A DNA stretch of 64,000 nucleotides, taken from NCBI RefSeq assembly GCF_900104215.1, contig NZ_FMXO01000015.1:61368-125367 (forward strand), given 5' to 3'. This document shows, piece by piece, positions 8,551-17,883 of the stretch. The stretch comes from Desulfonatronum thiosulfatophilum. Lineage in GTDB: Bacteria > Desulfobacterota > Desulfovibrionia > Desulfovibrionales > Desulfonatronaceae. Numbering within the stretch: the first letter of the stretch is position 1; the number at the start of each line of letters is the position of its first letter. Both the position numbers and the translations under genes were made by a program. The notes beneath the pieces were generated by a model, which saw only the letters and a list, made by a program, of their open reading frames with translations, ran no database searches and was not told the origin of the DNA.

Positions 8551-10410
8551 ATGCAGATTTTTCCCTCATTTTCAGGCACTTCCAAAGCATCCGGCAATTC
8601 GGTTCCCGGTGGAGACATGCCGCTGTTCAACCTGGGAAGCAATAATTTCGAGGATGTCTTCGGAGCTTTCATGCGTGCTCCCCATGAGGATAACCGGCAC
8701 CATGCGTTACTGCCGGAAACTCTTCCTCCTCGCGAGAACCCGGTTTCAGAACAACGGCAACACCCTGCTCCCCCATCCTCCGTGCATTCGGATCCACCTC
8801 GAACCCCGCTGCACCTGGACAAGCCGGTCAACCGGGAAGATTTTGCCCGGTTACGGGACAAACTGGAACAGCTTGGCGTGGATCGGGAGACACTGGATCA
8901 AATAGAGGATCTTTACGATCAGCCCGGTACGGTAACCTGGCGCATGGTTCTGGAAGTGCTGCGCGAGCCGTTGGAAGACTTGGCAAAAATCAAGATTTCT
9001 CCGGAACAGGAACGCAACCTGCTCAGCCTGTTCGATAAACTCGGCTTCTCGCCGGAAGATGGATTGAAACTGACCCAGGATATCCTGGATAAAAAATTCG
9101 ACTCCGTCTGGAACACCATTCAACACACTCTCTCTTCCCTGACCGGCAACGAAAAGATTTCCATAACTCCCGCGGAAATTCTCTCCCTGCTCCAGGTGCT
9201 TGGACTGAAAGGCGGTGCGGGTTCCAAAGATAACGGCAACGCCATGTCGGATCTGGCCAAGCTCCTGGGTACGGATGTCGAAAGCCTCTCAAAACTTGAC
9301 GGCAAAACACTCGACATCATGCGCAGGCTTGCCGAGGCCCTCGGCAAAGGCGAGTTGAAAATGGATCCTGAACTTCGTGCCGCCTTGCAAAACATGATCA
9401 AGGATAGTCACCGGAATAATTCCAGCCTGGAGAAGATCGTCGCCTTGGCAACGGAAAAGGAACTCACCCCGGAAGAATTGAAAAAAATCCTGGCCCAGCT
9501 CAAGGATGCCGTCACCACCAAGGACCAAACGACCAATAATTCCAGAGAACAAATTCTGGCCGAGGTGCACAAGAGCATGGTCCTCGGCGAGAGCAGGGAA
9601 CAGCGCATGCAGGCCGCGGACAACGGCGTCAATGCGCCCCGCGTATCCATGACCGAGGCTACAAATGCGCTGAAGATGGCGTCCCAAGCTGGAGACGGCA
9701 AGGATTCCGGCATGATGAATCAAAATGCCGACCATGGAGCGGCCAGAGACAATCCCACCGCCCAGAACAAATCGGCTCAAGGCTGGGAATCGTTCTGGAA
9801 CAAAATCAATGTCCAGAATACGGGAGAAGCCGCCGGGATCACCACCAAGGATGCAGGCCCTGACCCACGATCTATTCTCGGCCAGACGAATTCAGCCAAC
9901 AACGCCGAAGCCGCGGCCAAACGGATCATTTCCAATGCACCGGCTCCGCATCGCAGCGTGCTCAACCAGGTTTATTCGGGCCTGCTCCAGAACATGGGCC
10001 AGGGCCGGCAGCAATTGACGCTGCAGCTCAACCCGGCGGATCTGGGCAGCCTGACCGTCAACCTGAAAGTTGTGGGCAAGGAAATCCAGGCCGTGCTCCG
10101 GGCGGAGAATAACGAGGCTCGGCAAATCATCGCCGAGAACATGCCCCTACTCCGCCAAACCCTGGAATCCCAGGGCCTGCGCGTCACTCGCCTGGAAGTC
10201 CAGACCCAATTACAGGATCAGAATCAGTTCACTCAGCACTGGCACGGTTCGGAAGGTCAGAAATTTCAGGAACAAGGAGCCAAAACCCAATGGGCCGCTC
10301 TGGGGCGGGGCCTGCTCAAAAGCAATGGTTCGGGAATAAATGTTTCCTCTGAAGAGGCATCAATTTTGCTTGATTCGTCACGAGAAGGCGGAATTAACCT
10401 GGTCGCCTAG
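8551..10410 (+). CDS. fliK: Flagellar hook-length control protein FliK
   Basis: A 619-residue protein that senses hook length and switches export specificity of the flagellar type III apparatus. It has a long, low-complexity, Gln/Asn/Ser-rich N-terminal region. The C-terminal Flg_hook domain (about 500-600) carries QLTLQLNPADLGSLTVNLKV, the family hallmark. The ATG at 8551 is chosen because it follows a purine-rich AAGGAGAGAG site; the frame extends upstream but without such a site. flgD starts 30 bases downstream, so this is a hook-assembly operon. Confidence 0.9.
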   Translation: MQIFPSFSGTSKASGNSVPGGDMPLFNLGSNNFEDVFGAFMRAPHEDNRHHALLPETLPPRENPVSEQRQHPAPPSSVHSDPPRTPLHLDKPVNREDFARLRDKLEQLGVDRETLDQIEDLYDQPGTVTWRMVLEVLREPLEDLAKIKISPEQERNLLSLFDKLGFSPEDGLKLTQDILDKKFDSVWNTIQHTLSSLTGNEKISITPAEILSLLQVLGLKGGAGSKDNGNAMSDLAKLLGTDVESLSKLDGKTLDIMRRLAEALGKGELKMDPELRAALQNMIKDSHRNNSSLEKIVALATEKELTPEELKKILAQLKDAVTTKDQTTNNSREQILAEVHKSMVLGESREQRMQAADNGVNAPRVSMTEATNALKMASQAGDGKDSGMMNQNADHGAARDNPTAQNKSAQGWESFWNKINVQNTGEAAGITTKDAGPDPRSILGQTNSANNAEAAAKRIISNAPAPHRSVLNQVYSGLLQNMGQGRQQLTLQLNPADLGSLTVNLKVVGKEIQAVLRAENNEARQIIAENMPLLRQTLESQGLRVTRLEVQTQLQDQNQFTQHWHGSEGQKFQEQGAKTQWAALGRGLLKSNGSGINVSSEEASILLDSSREGGINLVA

Positions 10411-10440
10411 CAATTTTTTCCTCTTTCCAGGAGAAGCCCC

Positions 10441-11163
10441 ATGAATACCAGCTCATATGTTTCATCCCAGTCCAGCCACCTCATCGGTCGCGCGGAAAGG
10501 GATTTTGAAACGCAAAAACCCCGAACCGGCGGCCAATCCGCTTTGGACAAGGATGCTTTCCTGCGCCTGCTGACCACTCAGTTGGCCAATCAGGACCCCC
10601 TGAACCCTCTGGATGACAAGGAATTTGTAACCCAGCTGGCTCAATTTTCCAGCCTGGAGCAGCTGAACAATATTTCCGACAGCATCGGCGAGTTCAAGGA
10701 AACTTTTTCCCGCCAGGAAACATTGAGCGCGGTGAACTATATCGGAAAAGAGATCAGGGCCGAAGGACGCAGCATCAGCAAGAACGGAACCGACGTCAGC
10801 TCCTTTTCCTATACTTTGCCGGATACCGCGGAAAAGCTCTATCTGAACATCTTCGACAACCATGGCAATATCGTGCGCAGCGTCACTCTTCCCGGAAGGA
10901 TGCCCGGCGAGCACCAATTTGCTTGGGACGGCAAGGACCACGGCGGCAATTCCGTGCAGGACGGAGTGTATCAAATATTCATGGCTGCCGAAGGGGTAAA
11001 TGGGGAACCGCTGATGATCTCCACGAAAACCAGTGGCGTTGTCTCCGGTATCGTCAATGACGGAGATCAGGCCTTTCTTCGGCTCCAAGATGGCAGACGG
11101 GTCAACATCAAGGACGTTACTGAAGTAGTCGGGGATAAGTCCAAAATGGGTGGTACTGCTTGA
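10441..11163 (+). CDS. flgD: Flagellar hook-capping protein FlgD
   Basis: A 240-residue scaffold that caps the growing hook and lets FlgE polymerise. The conserved N-terminal module around [20 protein letters not shown] (about residues 35-60) and the QFSSLEQL segment identify it. The C-terminal half contains the FlgD Ig/tudor-like part ([20 protein letters not shown]). It follows fliK by 30 bases after an AGGAGAAG site and precedes flgE. Confidence 0.93.
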   Translation: MNTSSYVSSQSSHLIGRAERDFETQKPRTGGQSALDKDAFLRLLTTQLANQDPLNPLDDKEFVTQLAQFSSLEQLNNISDSIGEFKETFSRQETLSAVNYIGKEIRAEGRSISKNGTDVSSFSYTLPDTAEKLYLNIFDNHGNIVRSVTLPGRMPGEHQFAWDGKDHGGNSVQDGVYQIFMAAEGVNGEPLMISTKTSGVVSGIVNDGDQAFLRLQDGRRVNIKDVTEVVGDKSKMGGTA

Positions 11164-11243
11164 ACGCGCAACTTCAGGTAATCACGGAATCACTGTCCAA
11201 CATTAATGGCCTGCTGAACAGCACGACATCCACCAGACCCTGA
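11160..11243 (+). CDS. Possible 27-residue coupled open frame (TTG start)
   Basis: A TTG overlaps the flgD stop (TTGA) and opens 27 codons reading [20 protein letters not shown] and a short tail. The composition resembles helical flagellar termini. It may be a degenerate extension of flgD, a small peptide, or chance. The rest of the flgD-flgE gap (11244-11340) shows nothing recognisable. Confidence 0.2.
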   Translation: MNAQLQVITESLSNINGLLNSTTSTRP

Positions 11244-11350
11244 TGAACAGCCTGGATATAGTAAAATAAGATCACATGCATCGTCATCTAAACCTTCCCA
11301 TTGCCATCGGCTCTTCCTGGCGAGCGGAAAAATAATCAAGGAGCAGCACC

Positions 11351-12868
11351 ATGAGTCTCACGGCATCAATGTGGACCGGAGTCAGCGGCCTGCGAGGGCA
11401 TGGCCAGAAAATGGGAGTGATCGGCAACAACATTGCCAACGTCAGCACTGTCGGCTTCAAGGGCTCGCGCATGCATTTCGAGGATTTCATGAGCCAGAGC
11501 GTCAGCGTCGCCAACGGGATCGGCCAGGTCGGCCGAGGGGTCGCCGTTGGAGCGATTCTGGGCGACTTCAGCCAGGGGTCTCTTGAGACAACGAATGAGG
11601 CGACGGACGTGGCGATTACAGGGAACGGTTTTTTTCTTGTCAGCCCTCCCGGGGAAGCAATCAGCTATTATACCCGGGCAGGAAATTTCCGATTCGACAA
11701 GGATGGTTTCTTAGTTGACCCTCATGGCTATCGAGTCCAGGGATGGGAGATCGGGCAAAAGCGGGTCGATCAATTAATTGGACAAGTGAACGTAGAGCAA
11801 GGACAGCAGGTCAATATTCAAGGAGTGCCCGGCGACATTCGCCTGGAAAATTTCCAATCCCCTCCACAGTCGACCAACAACTTCGGCATGATTCTTAACT
11901 TGGATTCTAAGAGCCCAAAAATCGCTGCGGACCCCGCCGATCCAGACGATCCGAATTTATGGAGTGAATGGAAACCGGGTATTGGTGAGCAGCAATACTC
12001 ATACCAAAGCACGTTACGAGTTTATGACGAAAACGGAGGAGGACACAACCTTACTGTCTACTTTCAGCAACGTGAACCGCTTCCAGATGTTCTGGATTAT
12101 GATGGCAATATTGTCACCCCTGGTGAACCTCCCGCAAACAAGTACTGGCAATTTATTGTCACCGTTCCTCCGGAAGAGGATTTGAGGGGGGTTGACGCTG
12201 CAAATGCCGGACTCCTGTTTCGTGGAGAAATGGAGTTCAACGCTGCTGGGGAACTCATTGGAATGCAGAACATGAATAGCTTGCTCAATCCAAGCGGTGC
12301 AGCCGGTGATCCTGTCTACTCCCAAAACGGCTATCCTTTAGTTTATGCAAATTTTCTTGGAGTAAACGCTGCAGACATGCAACCCATTGAACTGAATTTT
12401 GGAATTTCTCTTGCCGGTGCCGGTGGGAATTGGAATCCGGATGCGCTGAATTCAACGAGTTATGCCAGCCCTTCCACAACATTATTTCAAGCCCAGGACG
12501 GATATACTGCCGGCTTTTTGCAGAACATTTCCGTCAGCCGGGAGGGGGTCCTGACCGGCAGGTACTCCAATGGACAGGTCACGGAGCTCTATGCGTTGAC
12601 CTTGGCTGACTTCAACAATGTCTGGGGGCTGAGGCGTGAAGGCGGCAATCTCTTTGCGGAAACTCGAGACTCCGGTCCGGCATTGACCGGTATTGCTGGT
12701 CGGGGTCGCCTTGGAACCATTGCTTCCAACGCCCTTGAACTCTCCAACGTCGACCTAGCCACCGAATTCGTCAAAATGATCAGCACGCAGAAAGGCTTCC
12801 AGGCCAACAGCAAGACCATCACCACCACGGACATGATGCTGGATGAAGTTATTCGAATGAAGCGGTAA
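11351..12868 (+). CDS. flgE: Flagellar hook protein FlgE
   Basis: The 505-residue structural subunit of the hook. It has the N-terminal flagellar rod/hook signature ([17 protein letters not shown] helix followed by [17 protein letters not shown]) and the matching C-terminal helix ([20 protein letters not shown]). These two helices form the coiled-coil core, and the variable D1/D2 domains lie between. The start follows CAAGGAGCAGC. The gene is last in the fliK-flgD-flgE group and is followed at once by a strong hairpin. Confidence 0.95.
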   Translation: MSLTASMWTGVSGLRGHGQKMGVIGNNIANVSTVGFKGSRMHFEDFMSQSVSVANGIGQVGRGVAVGAILGDFSQGSLETTNEATDVAITGNGFFLVSPPGEAISYYTRAGNFRFDKDGFLVDPHGYRVQGWEIGQKRVDQLIGQVNVEQGQQVNIQGVPGDIRLENFQSPPQSTNNFGMILNLDSKSPKIAADPADPDDPNLWSEWKPGIGEQQYSYQSTLRVYDENGGGHNLTVYFQQREPLPDVLDYDGNIVTPGEPPANKYWQFIVTVPPEEDLRGVDAANAGLLFRGEMEFNAAGELIGMQNMNSLLNPSGAAGDPVYSQNGYPLVYANFLGVNAADMQPIELNFGISLAGAGGNWNPDALNSTSYASPSTTLFQAQDGYTAGFLQNISVSREGVLTGRYSNGQVTELYALTLADFNNVWGLRREGGNLFAETRDSGPALTGIAGRGRLGTIASNALELSNVDLATEFVKMISTQKGFQANSKTITTTDMMLDEVIRMKR

Positions 12869-12883
12869 TCTGAAGTAATATTT

Positions 12884-12933
12884 ACAAACGCAAACAGGCC
12901 GGGGGCAGATGCTCCCGGCCTGTTTGCGTTTGT
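12884..12933. terminator. 20-bp-stem bidirectional terminator
   Basis: A perfect 20-base stem (12884-12903 with 12914-12933) has a 10-base loop and a GC-rich top. It lies between the convergent flgE (ends 12868) and htpG (ends 12960) and probably stops both transcripts. Confidence 0.9.
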
Positions 12934-12959
12934 TGGGTGGTAAGCGAAGTCCTGTAAAA

Positions 12960-14897
12960 CTACTCCGCTTGCGGCTCTGATTTGATTGGCTCGTCTTTGA
13001 CTGGCGCGTCCTCTGCTCCCCCCACTGCTCGCTCCAAAATCCGATACGTCCGCTCCACCATATCCCGGGGCTCAATCAACAACCCTGCTTGGACCATGGC
13101 GTTGTCCAGAATCTGTTCGGCGACGGTCTTGGCGAAGGTTTCGTCTTTCTGGCGCAGTGCGGCCAAGCCCATAATCAGCGGATGGCGGGCGTTGATTTCG
13201 AGGTTTTTGGCGGAGATGGGCATATCGCCCTGGCGGCCGGAGGCGCGCATGATGCGTTCCATGGAGCTGGTCATGAAGGCATCGGGATTGACGATCATGG
13301 CCGGGCTGCCTTCAAGGCGTTTGGATTCCTTGACTTCCTTGACCCGTTCGCCCAGCACGTCCTTCATCCAGGCCGCGAGGTCCGTGGCTTCGGCCTTGTC
13401 CAGTTCCTTCTCCGGCTCTTTTTGTTCCGGCTTGTCCTTTTCCTCGGCCAGTTCCGGCAGTTCAATGTCGCCACGGTCCGCGGAGACCAGCTTTTTGCCT
13501 TCAAATTCCGCGAGATGGCCCATCACGAAGTCGTCGATGGGGTCCATGGTGTAGATCACTTCCAGGTCGCGCTTGCGGAAGGCCTCGATGTAGGGGCCGG
13601 CTTCGATGGCTTCGCGGTTCGCGCCGTGGATGTAGTAGATGTCTTTCTGCTCTTCTTTCATCCTGCCCAGATAGTCCGTCAGGGAGGTCATCTTGCCGGC
13701 TTCGGTGGTGGAGGACTCGAAGCGCAGCAGCTTGCCCAGGCCCTCGCGGTGCCCGAAGTCGCTGACAATGCCTTCCTTCAGGAAATAGCCGAAATCACGC
13801 CAGAATGTCTCATAGGTCGGCGCATCGTTCTTGGCGGTTTCTTCAAGGTGCTTCAGGAACCGTTTGGTGACCACGGTGTTGATCTTGCGCACCAGGGAGC
13901 TGTCCTGCAGGGCTTGGCGGGAAATGTTCAGCGGCAGGTCCTCGGAGTCGATGACGCCTTTCAGAAAGCGCAGCCATTCCGGGAGGATGGTCTTGGAATG
14001 CTGCTCGATGAGCACCCGCTGGCAATACAGATTCACTCCCGGCTCGGTGCGTCCCAGGCCGTACTTCTCGAAATTCTCCTTGGGCACGAACAGCAGCGCC
14101 TTGATGGCCAAAGGCGCATCCGTATCGAAGTGCAGGCGCAGCAACGGTTCGTCGAAGGCATTGCCCACGAACTTGTAGAACTCGGTGTATTCTTCGTCCT
14201 TGATCTCGCTCTTGCTCTTGGTCCACAGGGCCTGAACCGTGTTCACGGTCTCGGCGTCAAGGCTGATCGGGAAGGGGACGAAACTGGAGTACTGTTTGAT
14301 GATTCGCTTGATCCGTTCGGGATCCGCGAATTCCTCGGCATCGTCCTTGAGTTCCAGAACGATGGAGGTGCCCCGCGGCAGATCCGAAGCAGGGGCGATG
14401 GTGTAGCTTCCAGCGCCGTCGGATTCCCAGACATGGCCCGGCTCCTCCTGCCGGAATGATCGTGACGAGACGCGCACCTTGCCCGCCACCATGAAGGCGG
14501 CATAGAAGCCGACCCCGAACTGGCCGATCAGGTTGACGTCCTTGCCGCCTTCCGCGAGCTGGGACAGGAATGTCTTGGTTCCGGAATGGGCGATGGTGCC
14601 CAGGTTGGCTTCCAGTTCGCCGCGGTCCATGCCGATGCCCGTATCCGTGATGGTCAGCGTCTTGGCATCCTTGTCCACCGCGATCTTGATCTCCAGCGGC
14701 AAATCCGGATCCGCACCGTTCTGCTCGGTCAAACTCTGGTGTCGATACCGCTCCAGGGCGTCCGCCGAATTGGAGATCAACTCCCGCAGAAAGATTTCTC
14801 GTTCCGTGTACAGGGAGTGGATCACGATATCGAGAATCTTCTTGACCTCAGCCTGAAATTCCCTCGTTTCAACCGTTGTCTGTGCTTCCGCGTTCAT
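12960..14897 (-). CDS. htpG: Molecular chaperone HtpG (Hsp90)
   Basis: A full-length 645-residue bacterial Hsp90. GHKL ATPase motifs are present: LISNSADALERYR, ITDTGIGMDRGE and LIGQFGVGFYAAFMV. The middle and C-terminal dimerisation domains follow. The C-terminus is Glu/Lys-rich. The start at 14897 is preceded by GCGAGGGAGC. It is transcribed alone, and its upstream gap holds a hairpin element (15004-15159). Confidence 0.96.
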   Translation of the reverse strand: MNAEAQTTVETREFQAEVKKILDIVIHSLYTEREIFLRELISNSADALERYRHQSLTEQNGADPDLPLEIKIAVDKDAKTLTITDTGIGMDRGELEANLGTIAHSGTKTFLSQLAEGGKDVNLIGQFGVGFYAAFMVAGKVRVSSRSFRQEEPGHVWESDGAGSYTIAPASDLPRGTSIVLELKDDAEEFADPERIKRIIKQYSSFVPFPISLDAETVNTVQALWTKSKSEIKDEEYTEFYKFVGNAFDEPLLRLHFDTDAPLAIKALLFVPKENFEKYGLGRTEPGVNLYCQRVLIEQHSKTILPEWLRFLKGVIDSEDLPLNISRQALQDSSLVRKINTVVTKRFLKHLEETAKNDAPTYETFWRDFGYFLKEGIVSDFGHREGLGKLLRFESSTTEAGKMTSLTDYLGRMKEEQKDIYYIHGANREAIEAGPYIEAFRKRDLEVIYTMDPIDDFVMGHLAEFEGKKLVSADRGDIELPELAEEKDKPEQKEPEKELDKAEATDLAAWMKDVLGERVKEVKESKRLEGSPAMIVNPDAFMTSSMERIMRASGRQGDMPISAKNLEINARHPLIMGLAALRQKDETFAKTVAEQILDNAMVQAGLLIEPRDMVERTYRILERAVGGAEDAPVKDEPIKSEPQAE

Positions 14898-15003
14898 AAT
14901 AATGCTCCCTCGCTTATCTGATGAAATGAAGTGTGCTTCTCTGTCAAAAATGAGGCCTCATCCGGTTCGTGTGTATGTGGGCAAAATCGATGAAAGATGA
15001 AGA

Positions 15004-15159
15004 GAACCGCCCGCTTCGCTCAAGGCGCGGAGGACGCCAAGGAAAACATTTTGGAAAGCAGGGAAAGAGCTGCTTTCCAAAAGGATGCCTCACCCCTGAT
15101 GGGGTGATTTTACTTTTTCTTCTTGGCGTCCTCCGTGCCTCAAGCGAAGCGGGCGGTTC
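15004..15159. repeat. Hairpin element family, copy A (internal deletion)
   Basis: Terminal inverted repeats of about 38 bases (starting GAACCGCCCGCTTCGCTCAA and ending with its complement) enclose the GGAAAGCAG/CTGCTTTCC hairpin and the CACCCCTGATGGGGTG hairpin. Compared with copies B, C, E and F it lacks the two other internal hairpins. It lies between htpG and the HDOD gene. Confidence 0.9.
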
Positions 15160-15400
15160 AAATATCCCAAGGCACGCTCCATCCGGATGCACCAAAAAAG
15201 AGGCCAATAAATAATTAATTATGCCGCAACGTCAACCTGTTCATGGCTGGAAAAGGAGTCTTTTCTCGCTGCCGCTCCCATGAGTGCAAACCTTCCTTGC
15301 CTTGCATCCTGTTCTTGGGTACTTCTTTTCAGGATGATGCGCAGGAGCATCTTCTTCAACCTCTTGTATTCTCTTGCCATTCCAAGGAACCAGTCACGCA

Positions 15401-17758
15401 ATGCAACGAGACATCCCCCTTCCGTCGCCGGCCGAGATCAGGAACGTCATTCGGTTCGACCGCAAACAACTGCCCAGCTTTCCCCAGGTTGCCCTCAAGA
15501 TGCTGGAAATGCTTGGGGATGCGACCGCTTCCCTGCACGACATTTCCAGGGTCATCGAGTCGGATCCCGGCATCGCGGCCAGGGTGCTGGAGATCGTGAA
15601 CTCCGCCGGTTACGGCACCCAGAGAATGATCACAACGCTGCCCGAAGCCATGGTGGTTCTCGGGGAGGATGAGATCAGGAAGCTGGCCATCGGGACCACC
15701 ATCTTTCAGGGCCTTTTCGCCTCAGCCGGGTCGAAGCAGTTCGACAGGACCCATTTCTGGCGGCATTCACTTTCCGTGGCCGTGCTGTCCCTGGAAATCG
15801 CCCGCAAGATCCGTTACCCGCGCCCGGAGGAAGCGTACATTGCCGGGCTGCTGCACGATGTCGGGAAGATCTTCCTCGATCTCCAGGGCCACCGGGATTA
15901 CGGCGATTTTCTTCATCAGGCCGCGTCCGGCGAGGAAAGCCTGATCGACCAGGAACGCGCCGTCCTGGGTCTGGGACATGACGACGTCGGCGCGTTTTTC
16001 TGTTCCTTGTGGAAATTGCCGCAGCGGATCGTGCTGCCCGTCAAGTACCATCACCAGCGGTTCCAGCCGCAAGACGTTTCCGAAGAAGAGGCCGTGCTGA
16101 TCGCCATGGTTTCCCTGTCCGACTTCATCTGCTGGACCCAGGGCGTCGGCTCCGTGGCCGGGGACAGGATTCGTCCTCCTGTTCTGGTTCCGGAGATCGA
16201 GCAATGCATCAACTCCGAGGGCATCGACATCATCGACCGGATCAGGGCCATGAACATGGAAATGGAACGCATTTCCGAGTTCTTCCACTTCGTCTTCCCC
16301 ACTTCCGGCCAGATCCACGAGAGTCTGCTCCGGATGAACTTCCACCTTTCCAGGGCGAACACCAGGTTGTTGTACCAGGATGCTCCGGCCGAAGGCCCCG
16401 GCATCCAGCCCCAGGCCGCGGCCCGGCTGCCCGATGACGGCTTCGCATTCGGCAAGTCCCTGGCCAGGGCGAAAACCCTGCAAGAAGTCATGGATCTGGT
16501 CATGTTCCGGATCGGGACCGCGTTCGAGCCCCTGCACTGGGCCCTGCTGCTCAAGGATCCCAGAAGCCGGGATCTGGTCTTTTCCGTGGTGGGAGGCGCG
16601 GGCAAGGAGCAACTGCGCGGAACCCGGCTCGCCGAAGGCGAGGGCATCGCCGGGCGCATTCTGGAAACCCGGAAGTCGCTGCATGTCGAGGACCTGTCCA
16701 GTGCTCCCGACCTGTCCGGCCGTGTCAGCAGCTATTCCGGCCTTGTACCGCGAACCTGCATGGGCGTGCTGCTTCGCGGCGAGAACAGGATCTTCGGGGT
16801 GATTGAACTCGTCAACAAGGTCGGCGGAGGCGTCTACACGGAAGATGAATTGCAGTTGCTCGAATCCATTGCGGACTATGCGGCCATTGCCATGGAACGC
16901 GTTCATTACAACCAGGTCCTGCAGCGGGTGGCCACGACGGATGCCCTGACCGGCCTCAAGAACCGCTACAGCCTGGAACGCATCCTGTGCGACAAGGACC
17001 AGGTCGCGAAGCGGTACGGCCAGGACGTGTCCATCATGATCATCGACATCGACGACTTCAAGCAGTTCAACCGCACACAAGGCCGCCGGGCCGCGGACGA
17101 ACTCCTGAAGAAGGTCTCCGGCTTGATCAGGGCGACATTCCGGCGATCGGACGACGTCTTTCGCTTCGAGGGCGACAAATTCATCGCCCTGCTGTCCGGG
17201 ACGGACAAGCAGGCCGCCGATCAGGCCAGGACACGGATGCGCAAATCCTTTGCATCCCTCAAGGGCGAGACGGATACGTCCATCAGCATTTTCATGCATT
17301 CCGTAAAAACGGATCACGCCCGCGACCTGATCCGGTTCATTGAGGAACGGCTTCCCCAGGATAAAGCTGTTACGGCATGCGACTCCGGGGAAACCATGGA
17401 TGAGAGTCTGCGGCCCTTCCTGGATCAGGGAGCCGGAGAACCGGAAGCCGCCAGGAACAAGGTCTATCGCAAGAAGGTCACGCTGTACGGCGAGTTCACG
17501 CAGCTCGAGACCAAACGGGGCGGGATCATGAACGTCGAGGAACTCGCCATGTTTGAAATGGGCTTTACCGTTCCGCCGGGCCAGTTCAATATCCAGCCGG
17601 GCGATTTTCTGGATGTTGCATTCCATCTGGACGACCGGAAGCGGTCGTTGATCGAGCGGCGGGTCATGGTCCGCGGCGTTCACGGCGAAAAGATCGATGC
17701 CGAATTCTACAACCCGCCCCCCTACTCCAAGGATCTCGGGTTCTATCTCCTGGCCTGA
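15401..17758 (+). CDS. HDOD-GAF-degenerate GGDEF-PilZ-like signalling protein
   Basis: A 785-residue soluble regulator. An HDOD domain occupies about 15-215 (PSFPQVALKMLEML, GLLHDVGK near 149). A GAF domain follows at about 340-510. A diguanylate-cyclase fold runs from TDALTGLKNRYSLERIL (about 512) to a signature of FEGDKF instead of GGDEF (about 589-594), so it is probably catalytically inactive. The last 90 residues look PilZ-like but lack the usual RxxxR and DxSxxG motifs. The start at MQRDIPL (15401) is preferred; the frame is open nine codons further. A role linking c-di-GMP or stress signals to motility is inference. Confidence 0.8.
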   Translation: MQRDIPLPSPAEIRNVIRFDRKQLPSFPQVALKMLEMLGDATASLHDISRVIESDPGIAARVLEIVNSAGYGTQRMITTLPEAMVVLGEDEIRKLAIGTTIFQGLFASAGSKQFDRTHFWRHSLSVAVLSLEIARKIRYPRPEEAYIAGLLHDVGKIFLDLQGHRDYGDFLHQAASGEESLIDQERAVLGLGHDDVGAFFCSLWKLPQRIVLPVKYHHQRFQPQDVSEEEAVLIAMVSLSDFICWTQGVGSVAGDRIRPPVLVPEIEQCINSEGIDIIDRIRAMNMEMERISEFFHFVFPTSGQIHESLLRMNFHLSRANTRLLYQDAPAEGPGIQPQAAARLPDDGFAFGKSLARAKTLQEVMDLVMFRIGTAFEPLHWALLLKDPRSRDLVFSVVGGAGKEQLRGTRLAEGEGIAGRILETRKSLHVEDLSSAPDLSGRVSSYSGLVPRTCMGVLLRGENRIFGVIELVNKVGGGVYTEDELQLLESIADYAAIAMERVHYNQVLQRVATTDALTGLKNRYSLERILCDKDQVAKRYGQDVSIMIIDIDDFKQFNRTQGRRAADELLKKVSGLIRATFRRSDDVFRFEGDKFIALLSGTDKQAADQARTRMRKSFASLKGETDTSISIFMHSVKTDHARDLIRFIEERLPQDKAVTACDSGETMDESLRPFLDQGAGEPEAARNKVYRKKVTLYGEFTQLETKRGGIMNVEELAMFEMGFTVPPGQFNIQPGDFLDVAFHLDDRKRSLIERRVMVRGVHGEKIDAEFYNPPPYSKDLGFYLLA

Positions 17759-17767
17759 TCAACAGCC

Positions 17768-17847
17768 CCCCCGGGAACGCGGGGCTCCGTACCCGCTCCA
17801 AGAACTGCGAGTGCAGAGCCTCGCGTTCCCGGCAAAGGCCGCCCATG
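17768..17847. repeat. 80-bp inverted repeat, left copy
   Basis: An imperfect palindrome beginning CCCGGGAACGCGGGGCTCCG and ending in a CGCGTTCCCGGC block. Its reverse complement, with few differences, lies at 25101-25181. The pair brackets the PAS kinase, GIY-YIG and CheB-CheR genes. It also sits between convergent gene ends and could act as a terminator. Confidence 0.85.
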
Positions 17848-17883
17848 GAGTGTTGACAGCCCGAAGAAAACACGTGCGGGTTT

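Noticed and set aside
13089..14459. Long plus-strand frame opposite htpG
   Set aside because: It is an antisense shadow of the high-GC htpG coding sequence without its own signals.
15001..15214. Short frames inside the hairpin elements
   Set aside because: They are not conserved between copies and change with small indels, so the elements appear non-coding.
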